A stretch of 20,965 nt of DNA from Bacteroidota bacterium (GTDB lineage: Bacteria; Bacteroidota; Ignavibacteria; Ignavibacteriales; Melioribacteraceae). Position numbers and translations under genes: made by a program. The DNA is taken from contig JAEXOD010000094.1 in assembly GCA_023447335.1 (NCBI GenBank), forward strand, positions 1 to 20,965. The letters run 5' to 3'. Shown one piece after another: positions 13,923 to 20,965 of this stretch. The notes under the pieces are model-generated. The model was not told the DNA's origin and did not search any database. It was given only the letters and a program-made list of their open reading frames with translations. Each line of letters begins with the position of its first letter. Within the stretch, counting starts at the first letter, position 1.

Positions 13923-15764
13923 CTAATTCCGTTTCCAAATACATTCGCCTTTATACCATACTTCGGATACGTTAATTTGTTTTCTTACAGAATTACAAAC
14001 AAAAACTGAATCCGCATTTTTTAAATCATTCATCGTAATATCATTTTCTTTAGCATTTTTAAGTTTCTTAAGTAAATATTTTCGGTATATCCCGTTTAAT
14101 ATTCCGGCATTAATCGGAGGTGTATTAAACTCTTCTTTATACTCAACAAAAATATTTGTGTAAGATCCTTCACTTATAAAATCATTTTCGTTTAAGAATA
14201 ATACTTCTCCGAATCCTTTCTTTTTATATTTGCTCAGCTCTTTATCATAAATATTTCGTAAAGTAGTTTTGAAATATTGAAATTTATTTTTGCTATTCGT
14301 GCGTTTTTCGCTTATTACAACTTTAATTTCAACGTTATTTTGTTCGAGCTTAACACAATCTAATTTTATATCTCCCCATTTATTCAACGTAATTTTGATT
14401 TTATATTTATCATAATCAATTGATTCTATCAGTGCATAAACACGTTTTTTAATCTCTTTTTTATTATACTTAAACAAAAAATATTCCGCAGATTTTTCTA
14501 AGCGATTCAAGTGTTCTTCAAATAAAAATATTTTTTTACCCTCCGCCAAAACAGATTCGAATAGTTCATAATACTCAAATGGTTTAGTTAAGAAATCAGC
14601 TTTAAGTATAACTTCTTCAAATTCATTATTTGCTATTCCGTCCCATACTATCCCACTCCCCAAGCCAAGTAATCCTTTTCTTTTTTCTTTATTTATAACC
14701 AAAGTCCTTATTGCAACGTTTAGTGCTACGTTATTCCCCATTGCAAAGCCAATACCGCCGGTATAAATCCCCCTGTTTTCCGTTTCAAGTTCTTTTATTA
14801 TTTCCATCGTTCTAATTTTAGGAGCGCCCGTAATAGAACCGCAAGGGAACATTTTTAATATAACATCAGAAAATTTTACGTTCTTAATTTTCGCATTAAT
14901 TATGCTTATCATTTGGTATAATGTTTCATATTTTTCCACTTTAAATAGTTCTTTAACTTCAACACTTCCGGTTTCTGCAAAACGTCCTAAATCGTTTCTC
15001 ATCAAATCAACTATCATTAAATTTTCGGCTTGCTCTTTTTCATTACTTAGCAAAGTTGTTTTGTTTAATTTATCATCAGCCAAATTAATTCCCCTTTTGA
15101 TAGTCCCTTTCATCGGAGCAACCGATATTTTATTCCCCTTTATCTTAAAAAATAATTCCGGTGAAACACTTATAACAATATTATCACCGCAATTTATTAT
15201 TGCTATGTATTTAGCAGACTGCATAAAAATCATAAAATTAATTAGAAGTACTATATCAACATTTAATTCATATTCGGCTTTTAATGTATAGTTTACCTGA
15301 TAAGTATCCCCTTCTGCTATATAATTTTTAATTTTATTTATATTATTCACATACTCTTTTTTACGAGTATTTAGTCTAACATTTTTTACCGGCTTTAATT
15401 TATTTTGCGGAAATAGTAGATCATGTTTTATTTTTTTTGTCTTAATCTCCTGAACGTTTGTTTTTTCAAAAAATACAAATTCTCCAAATTCGGTACTCTC
15501 ATCAAAAGTAAAATCGAATTTATTCTCTAACCAATAACCGAGTTCGTAATTTAACATACAATAACAGTATTTGTCTTTTAACTCAGAGTCAATCTGTTTT
15601 AATAATTCTGTTATATCTTTATTTTGTGAAATTTTTATTATATTTGTTGGATTATAAAACAGATAAGATTTTGCTTTTTCATAAATAGGAGGAGTGTAGA
15701 AAAACGCACATCCTTTATTATTTAAAACAACATTTATTATTTCAGAAAATTTATAATTTTTCAT
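13923..15764 (-). CDS. pabBC: fused aminodeoxychorismate synthase component I and aminodeoxychorismate lyase (PabB-PabC)
   Basis: The 613-residue bifunctional protein would make p-aminobenzoate for folate: chorismate to aminodeoxychorismate, then to p-aminobenzoate plus pyruvate. Residues about 130-393 are the chorismate-binding domain, with 'EGDTYQVNYT' (151-160), 'VDLMRNDLGR', 'CGSITGAPK', 'GGIGF' and 'GSGIVWDG'. 'PMKGT' (217-221) has the Lys219 typical of PabB in place of the Ala of anthranilate synthase TrpE. Residues about 397-613 are the PLP-dependent lyase, with 'EEHLNRL' (416-422), the probable PLP Lys499 in 'YFKTTLR' and Glu532 in 'ISEGSYTN'. No glutamine amidotransferase gene (pabA) is nearby, so ammonia must come from a distant PabA or from solution. 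The gene is noticeably rich in Lys, Ile and Asn codons. The only purine stretch before the ATG, GAGAG, is very close to it. Confidence 0.95.
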   Translation of the reverse strand: MKNYKFSEIINVVLNNKGCAFFYTPPIYEKAKSYLFYNPTNIIKISQNKDITELLKQIDSELKDKYCYCMLNYELGYWLENKFDFTFDESTEFGEFVFFEKTNVQEIKTKKIKHDLLFPQNKLKPVKNVRLNTRKKEYVNNINKIKNYIAEGDTYQVNYTLKAEYELNVDIVLLINFMIFMQSAKYIAIINCGDNIVISVSPELFFKIKGNKISVAPMKGTIKRGINLADDKLNKTTLLSNEKEQAENLMIVDLMRNDLGRFAETGSVEVKELFKVEKYETLYQMISIINAKIKNVKFSDVILKMFPCGSITGAPKIRTMEIIKELETENRGIYTGGIGFAMGNNVALNVAIRTLVINKEKRKGLLGLGSGIVWDGIANNEFEEVILKADFLTKPFEYYELFESVLAEGKKIFLFEEHLNRLEKSAEYFLFKYNKKEIKKRVYALIESIDYDKYKIKITLNKWGDIKLDCVKLEQNNVEIKVVISEKRTNSKNKFQYFKTTLRNIYDKELSKYKKKGFGEVLFLNENDFISEGSYTNIFVEYKEEFNTPPINAGILNGIYRKYLLKKLKNAKENDITMNDLKNADSVFVCNSVRKQINVSEVWYKGECIWKRN

Positions 15765-15909
15765 CTCTCAACCGTTCTATTATTTACAAACAAGATAGTA
15801 ATGGAGTACTTAATTCAAGAATGGAAAAGTTTTTAAATTAATATCTTTAAAGGTTTAACTTTAATATTATATTTATTGAGTATTATATGACACTGAAAAA
15901 TATAAAATA

Positions 15910-15948
15910 AAGTGACTCGAAAGGTTGCTAATAATATTCGAGTCACTT
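15910..15948 (-). terminator. intrinsic terminator of the Asp-box T9SS gene
   Basis: AAGTGACTCGAA (15910-15921) and TTCGAGTCACTT (15937-15948) pair perfectly over 12 bp around a 15-base loop. On the minus strand the stem is followed by TATTTTATATTTTTC. It starts about 58 bases after the stop of the gene at 16007 and isolates it from pabBC. Confidence 0.8.
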
Positions 15949-16006
15949 CAATCAATTAAACATTACTAATACATTTTATCTTAAATCCGTCCATAAAAAA
16001 ACATAA

Positions 16007-18586
16007 TTACTTAAGAAGTAACATTTTATTAGTTTTTGAATACTTATTATTATAAACCATTCGGTAATAATATACACCGCTACTTAATTGCTTGGCATTA
16101 AAATTAATTTTATGATTTCCCGGCGAGTAATTTTCGTTTATAACTTCTGAAACAATTTCACCTAAAGAGTTATATACCCCAATATTTACTTTCCCTTCTT
16201 TCGGAATATAAAATTCTATCGTTGTTTCGGGATTAAACGGATTAGGGTAATTTTGGCTCAATTTGAACATTTCCGGCTGCATGCTATAATTATCATCAAT
16301 GTCACTTAAAACTGTAGCTAAATTAATTTTGTACATTCCTCTTCCGTGCGTACCGATAACAAGCATATTGGTTTCGGCATCTATTTTCATATCATTAATA
16401 GGAACAACCGGTAAACCTGTTCCCAAAACTTCCCAACTTTCTCCTTTATTGTAACTAATAAACATCCCTATATCGCTACCTAAACAAAGGACATTTGTAT
16501 TTGCGGGATAAACCGCAAAAGCATTAACAGGTGACTCCGGTAAATTTGCCGAAATATCTGTCCAAGTTTCACCTGCATTTGTGCTTTTGAAAACATGCGA
16601 TTCAGGATCTTTCCATCTTAATCCCGAAAATGTAGCATAAACCGTATTAGGATCATACGGATCAACCACTATTCTGGTAACCCAACGAGTAGGTAATCCG
16701 CTCGATATCTTAGTCCAATTAGTTCCGTTGTTTTTACTTATCCAGATATAACTATCATCAGTACCGGCATAAATATAGTTAGAATTACTTGGGGCAACAG
16801 CAATAGTTGTAACCGTTCCTAAACGTGGACTATAGAACCCACTTGTTAATTTTGGACTAATCGCTGTCCATGAAGTGGCTTTATTTGTTGTTCTATAAAT
16901 TCTATCCGTTCCGTAATAAAGGACATTTGGATTTAAAGGATCTATTACCACCGGAGTTGACCAGTTAGTCGGTTCGTCTCCGTTAATTCCGTTTAAAGCA
17001 TAATCAAAAGTAATTCCTCCGTCAGTAGATTTTGCTAAATTACCCCATTGAGATTCTGCGTATATTATGTTAGAATTTGTATAATCGACAATAACATACA
17101 TCCCGTCACCTCCTAAAATAGCTTCCCAATCGTTTAATGCCCCTGTTAATGTACGGATAGTATTATTATCTTGAGTTCCTCCGTAAAGTCTATTCGGAAT
17201 TAATGCGTCAATCCATATTTCATAAAATTGTGTTATCGGTAAATGAGCTCTCGCTTGCCACGTTTCTCCTCCGTCCGTAGAAATATTTATTCCCCCGTCA
17301 TTTCCTTCAATTAAATAATTTGGATTTGTTGGATGAAACGCTAATGCATGATGATCAACATGCAGTTCTTCGGGTCCGCCGTATCCGTAAATTATTGGGA
17401 AAGTATTCCCTCCGTTTGTTGATCGCATAAAGGAGACATCCAAAACATAAACTTTATTATGATCAGCAGGATTTATTCTTACCTGTCCGAAATACCATGA
17501 AAAATTACTAACTCCTGTCAATATTTCATTATCGGTATCTACGTTTATCCAGCTATCACCAAAATTTGTCGATTTATACAGACCTATATAATTGTAACCA
17601 TCATTAATAATTGAATAAACTAAATTTGGTTGTGTTGCAGAAGTAGCCAAACCTATTCTTCCTACATTGGTATTATTTGGATTAGGTAAACCGTTTATTA
17701 CTTTTACCCATGTAGCACCGGCATCTGTAGATTTATATATCCCGCTTGTTGGTCCATATAAATGAGCATAACCGGGTTGTCTTACACGCTCCCACATAGC
17801 GGTAAGCATTAAATTACTATTTTCGGGATTAACAACAACATCAATACAACCGGTAGAATCACTTACAAATAACGACTTATTCCAAGTAGCTCCAGCATCG
17901 GTACTTAAATATAATCCTCTTTCACTATTAGGTGCGAAGTAACTACCTGCTGCCGCAACAAAAATTCTGTTTGTATTAGTAGGATCAATAATCACTCTAC
18001 CTATTGAAGCAGTTTTTTCTAATCCGATACAATTCCACGAAGCCCCGGCATCTGTTGATTTATATACTCCGCCTCCGGGGAAATTGTTATGTCCTCCGTT
18101 TCCTTCACCTGTTCCCACATAAATAATATTTGGATTTATCGGATCAATACAAATATCGCCTATTGATAATGTTGCAGCATTATCAAAAATAGCAGTCCAA
18201 GTTAAACCCGTATCCGTTGACTTAAATACCCCTCCGGTTGCGGCTCCTGCATAAACAATATTCGGCTCTTGATTATTAAATTCAATATCGACAATTCTTC
18301 CTCCGATATTTACTGGTCCGGCAAATTCCCAAGCAATGGTGTTTTTCCCTTTATAAAATCTATTTTGATTAGCACGCATTTCGTTAACTTGTTTTAGAGC
18401 AATTGAATATGCATCTAAATCGGCATTAAAATATGGGAAAGTTCTTTGCAAAAAAGCCCACTCGCTAGGTCGCATATCAGGACCTTTTTCCTTTTTTATT
18501 CTATAATCCGCTTCGGGATTTTCAACTAATATATAACCAATAGCTATAAAAGCCATTACAATAATTGAAATTACTAACTTCTTCAT
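16007..18586 (-). CDS. large secreted Asp-box (BNR/sortilin-like) repeat protein with T9SS type A sorting domain
   Basis: The 859-residue product has an N-terminal signal segment (1-20). Stacked Asp-box repeats ('S-T-D-x-G-x-T/S-W') lie near 121, 176, 227, 285, 338, 388, 436, 519, 564, 616, 667 and 709; those near 388, 519 and 564 are degenerate. Such repeats form beta-propellers of the VPS10/sialidase/xyloglucanase superfold. 'IGTHGRGMY' (744-752) closes the propeller part. The C-terminal sorting domain (773-859) starts with 'FKLSQNYPNPFNPETTI' and ends in 'KTNKMLLLK', marking it for export and anchoring by the type IX system. I see no catalytic signature, so enzyme, adhesin and structural roles all remain open. 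AAGGG lies before the ATG. It sits downstream of a second T9SS cargo gene, with a terminator between them. Confidence 0.9.
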   Translation of the reverse strand: MKKLVISIIVMAFIAIGYILVENPEADYRIKKEKGPDMRPSEWAFLQRTFPYFNADLDAYSIALKQVNEMRANQNRFYKGKNTIAWEFAGPVNIGGRIVDIEFNNQEPNIVYAGAATGGVFKSTDTGLTWTAIFDNAATLSIGDICIDPINPNIIYVGTGEGNGGHNNFPGGGVYKSTDAGASWNCIGLEKTASIGRVIIDPTNTNRIFVAAAGSYFAPNSERGLYLSTDAGATWNKSLFVSDSTGCIDVVVNPENSNLMLTAMWERVRQPGYAHLYGPTSGIYKSTDAGATWVKVINGLPNPNNTNVGRIGLATSATQPNLVYSIINDGYNYIGLYKSTNFGDSWINVDTDNEILTGVSNFSWYFGQVRINPADHNKVYVLDVSFMRSTNGGNTFPIIYGYGGPEELHVDHHALAFHPTNPNYLIEGNDGGINISTDGGETWQARAHLPITQFYEIWIDALIPNRLYGGTQDNNTIRTLTGALNDWEAILGGDGMYVIVDYTNSNIIYAESQWGNLAKSTDGGITFDYALNGINGDEPTNWSTPVVIDPLNPNVLYYGTDRIYRTTNKATSWTAISPKLTSGFYSPRLGTVTTIAVAPSNSNYIYAGTDDSYIWISKNNGTNWTKISSGLPTRWVTRIVVDPYDPNTVYATFSGLRWKDPESHVFKSTNAGETWTDISANLPESPVNAFAVYPANTNVLCLGSDIGMFISYNKGESWEVLGTGLPVVPINDMKIDAETNMLVIGTHGRGMYKINLATVLSDIDDNYSMQPEMFKLSQNYPNPFNPETTIEFYIPKEGKVNIGVYNSLGEIVSEVINENYSPGNHKINFNAKQLSSGVYYYRMVYNNKYSKTNKMLLLK

Positions 18587-18689
18587 AAATTACCCTTTTT
18601 AAAATTTAATATTATTAAGCAGTTAATTATATATATTTATTTATTCAATTGCAACGTAATTAGGATAGATATATTTAAAAATTAAAATA

Positions 18690-18708
18690 CCCCTTGGTGC
18701 TCAAGGGG
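18690..18708 (-). terminator. intrinsic terminator of the repeat-domain T9SS gene
   Basis: CCCCTTG (18690-18696) and CAAGGGG (18702-18708) form a GC-rich 7-bp stem with a five-base loop. On the minus strand it is followed by TATTTTAATTTTTAAA. It lies about 31 bases after the stop of the gene ending at 18740, separating the two T9SS genes. Confidence 0.75.
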
Positions 18709-18739
18709 CATTTATAAATATCGATAATTTTATAATTTT

Positions 18740-20965
18740 TCACTTTAAAATCATCATCTTTTTAACAATATCCATATCAGGTGTTTTTAACCTATAAAAA
18801 TATACACCGCTCGCAAAGCCCGAAGCATTAAATAAGTATTCAAAATATCCGGCTTCAAAGTTCTCGTCTATTAACACAGTTACTAATTCACCTATTGCAT
18901 TATATACCGATAAATGTACTTTTGTTAGTTTTGGTACACTAAATTTAATTTTAGTTATAGGGTTAAAAGGATTTGGATAATTTTGAAACAATTCGAATTT
19001 ATCAGGAATTATTTCTACATCCAACTCTTTAGAATAATTGAATGCCCCATCATTATCTAATACTTTTAAACGATATTTAAACTTTGTACCGCCTAATACG
19101 TTTTTATCAATATACGAGTATTCTTTTACTGCATTACTATTTCCTGCCGCTTCAATTGTTCCTATTTCTTCCCATTTATTCGGATCACTTTTTATACATC
19201 TTTCAACTTTAAAACTATTAACATTAATTTCTGTTGCAGTAGTCCAATTTAATGTTGTTTTGTTATTTATTACAGATGCAGTAAAACTACTTAATTCGAC
19301 AGGAAATGCGTCGGCTTCCGTACTGCCTAATCCAAATTCCGAAAATGACGTTAAGCCTGTCCATTTCAGTATTGGTTGTTGTGTTACATCACTCGCAACT
19401 CCTATATCAATCCATTCATCATTTGAGTTACTTCTTTTTAGCAAATGAATTTTCGAGTAATCGCTAATACCACCAATACCTGTTAAATCAAGTGTTATTG
19501 TATAAGTCGCTCCGGTACTTAAAATTCCTTCCTCAATCGAAATAACCCAATATCTAGGTGCAATTGATAAAATTCCGCCAGGTAAATCACCACCGGGTAA
19601 ACTTTGTATCCTATCTATATCTAAACTTAAGTTATTATCGTTTGGGACAGTAAATTGAAGCGTTACACCGGTTGTACCAAAAGAGTGTTGAATGTTATTA
19701 TTTGCCGGAATATTTCCTATATTATTCGCATCAGGAATTTTTTCTAAGCAAAAGTCGTCTAATATCATACCATACGCTGATAACGATCCGTCGGTTTCGT
19801 CTCTCCATCTAAATTTAACCTGTTGATTTGCGTACGAACTTAAATTGACAATTTGTTTATTAAACTGCGTTTCATCATCTTCTTTAGATAACCAACATAA
19901 AGTTTGCCAAGATTCTCCGTTATTTGTAGTTATTTCAAAATACGTGGTATCATGACCAAGGATTAGAGGAGTATCATTTAAGTTATTTATTCTGCTATCC
20001 GGAGTATAATCAAAGTCTTGATCCATCCACCAAAACTTTGCACGCATATTTGTACTTAAAGTAAATTTGGGTGTTTGTGCGTAAGTCGAACCGGTATGGT
20101 CATACCAAACCCCTAATCCGCTTAATCCTGAATGCGTAAAATCACTTAACGACCAATTTCCCCAATCATCACTTCTCCAACCCGAAACAGGGAAAGAGTC
20201 TTCAAAACCTTCAAAATATGGATAATCGCTTATTATTGTACCCGTTACCGTTAATACTCCGCTTATATTCGTTATTCCATCCCAAAGACCTCCACCCATT
20301 GCACTATATCCGCCATATTTATATTCTCCGTTGCCGTACTGGTATCTAAAGGTATAATAAAAAGTCCCAACACCAACTGGTTCAACCTCTTCAAACGCAT
20401 AAATATGAGCATCTCCGCTATAATCACAATCATAGTAATAAGCAGGTATCCAGCGTATCCAAGTATTTGGGTTAGTATTTGTAGAACTAAACCCTATCCA
20501 AGCTTTTAAATATGGGCTTTCATCATTGCAATCATTAGTAATTTCAGGTACTTTAACATGACCCAATATAGTTATTACCGCACCGTCTGCTTTTGTTAAT
20601 GTTGCCGGACTTTCTAAATTTGCCCATTCAATTTGACCGTTGACAACTTGCAAAACGCCATTTTCATTTACACTTTGTTGCCATATTCCGCCCCCATCTG
20701 TGCTAGTTCCGCCGTAAACATAATCATCATTATCTAACTTAAATCTAGTGGCTGTGTAATATGTCCCTACTGCTAACTGACTCCCTGTTTCAACTTCGTA
20801 CTGGTCTTGTGTTGCATGGAATGTTGTTCGATAACCGGAAACGGTTCCGCTAATCCATTTGGATTCTTCCCAAGTACTTGGATTTGTATTTGCATCATTA
20901 AATCCTACCCAAGCTTTCAACCTTGAACCGGCGTTTGAATTAAGATTAGTTATTCCGTCTATCAT
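18740..20965 (-). CDS. large T9SS cargo protein with duplicated repeat domain, beta-sandwich and Fn3-like domain (5' end cut)
   Basis: 741 residues are visible. The frame is open to the window edge, and the Met there is probably internal, since it falls inside a repeat-like sequence without a signal peptide. Two copies of a domain of about 95 residues lie at 16-112 and 149-242, each running 'LKAW-x-GF', 'NTNP-x-TW', 'VGT-x-YY', 'Y-x-YGG', 'GGG-x-W', 'GVL-x-V'. A MAM/jelly-roll-like segment (about 249-410) begins 'YFEGFEDSFP' and ends 'LDDFCLEKI'. An Fn3-like domain (about 553-653) begins 'FPVELSSFTA' and contains 'TLNWTTATE'. The type A sorting domain (about 657-741) carries 'FQNYPNPFNPITKI' and ends 'KKMMILK'. 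The protein is therefore expected at the surface or outside. I recognise no catalytic residues, and its substrate is unknown. Confidence 0.88.
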   Translation of the reverse strand: MIDGITNLNSNAGSRLKAWVGFNDANTNPSTWEESKWISGTVSGYRTTFHATQDQYEVETGSQLAVGTYYTATRFKLDNDDYVYGGTSTDGGGIWQQSVNENGVLQVVNGQIEWANLESPATLTKADGAVITILGHVKVPEITNDCNDESPYLKAWIGFSSTNTNPNTWIRWIPAYYYDCDYSGDAHIYAFEEVEPVGVGTFYYTFRYQYGNGEYKYGGYSAMGGGLWDGITNISGVLTVTGTIISDYPYFEGFEDSFPVSGWRSDDWGNWSLSDFTHSGLSGLGVWYDHTGSTYAQTPKFTLSTNMRAKFWWMDQDFDYTPDSRINNLNDTPLILGHDTTYFEITTNNGESWQTLCWLSKEDDETQFNKQIVNLSSYANQQVKFRWRDETDGSLSAYGMILDDFCLEKIPDANNIGNIPANNNIQHSFGTTGVTLQFTVPNDNNLSLDIDRIQSLPGGDLPGGILSIAPRYWVISIEEGILSTGATYTITLDLTGIGGISDYSKIHLLKRSNSNDEWIDIGVASDVTQQPILKWTGLTSFSEFGLGSTEADAFPVELSSFTASVINNKTTLNWTTATEINVNSFKVERCIKSDPNKWEEIGTIEAAGNSNAVKEYSYIDKNVLGGTKFKYRLKVLDNDGAFNYSKELDVEIIPDKFELFQNYPNPFNPITKIKFSVPKLTKVHLSVYNAIGELVTVLIDENFEAGYFEYLFNASGFASGVYFYRLKTPDMDIVKKMMILK

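Noticed and set aside
14902..15291. 129-codon plus-strand reading frame
   Set aside because: It lies wholly opposite the conserved chorismate-binding domain of the PabB-PabC gene.
19038..19448. 136-codon plus-strand reading frame
   Set aside because: It is antisense to the Fn3-like part of the T9SS cargo gene and shows no family features.
1..20965. CRISPR arrays, transposases, phage genes, tRNA or rRNA genes, known defence systems
   Set aside because: I looked for spaced repeats, DDE or recombinase motifs, cloverleaf-like segments and the conserved rRNA stretches and saw none; the genes are housekeeping, envelope and secretion related.

Overview
The window is AT-rich and gene-dense. It looks like a member of the Bacteroidota/Ignavibacteriota/Kapabacteria side of the FCB group. 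The main evidence is two large secreted proteins ending in type A sorting domains of the type IX secretion system (T9SS), with the 'NYPNPFNP' start that is especially common in Ignavibacteria-like genomes. Two TAnnTTTG-type promoter boxes and several 'AQ' signal-peptide ends fit the same assignment. This placement is inference: no rRNA or tRNA gene is present to settle it.

Layout. (1) 1-1105, minus: the 5' part of an MscS-fold channel with a C-terminal cyclic-nucleotide-binding domain, cut by the window edge. (2) 1472-3505, minus: a secreted M13 (neprilysin-like) zinc peptidase. It is divergent from a plus-strand run that starts with a lipoprotein isoaspartyl peptidase/asparaginase (3637-4698). 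(3) 4741-8453, plus: a small secreted SGNH hydrolase, a membrane-anchored SGNH protein with a probable inserted beta domain, and an MBOAT acyltransferase. Together these resemble a surface-glycan O-acetylation set, with a strong hairpin in front of the MBOAT gene and an intrinsic terminator after it. (4) 8628-9783, plus: two tandem paralogous secreted, barrel-like proteins of unknown function. The first has no ATG/GTG/TTG at the start of its signal peptide and seems to begin with ATT. (5) A bidirectional terminator separates this run from the converging leuS-serS operon (minus, 9873-13643). (6) 13923-15764, minus: a PabB-PabC fusion for p-aminobenzoate synthesis. (7) 16007-20965, minus: two large T9SS cargo proteins, each followed by its own terminator. 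One carries about twelve Asp-box (BNR) repeats; the other, cut by the window end, carries two copies of an unrecognised repeat domain.

How the genes work together. The clearest functional unit is SGNH-SGNH-MBOAT. The MBOAT would move acetyl groups across the membrane, the anchored SGNH protein would place them on an envelope polymer, and the small SGNH protein could remove them. The M13 peptidase and the isoaspartyl peptidase may share a role in peptide turnover in the envelope, but only proximity supports that. leuS-serS and pabBC are housekeeping functions. I see no CRISPR array, insertion sequence, phage gene, defence system or stable RNA gene.
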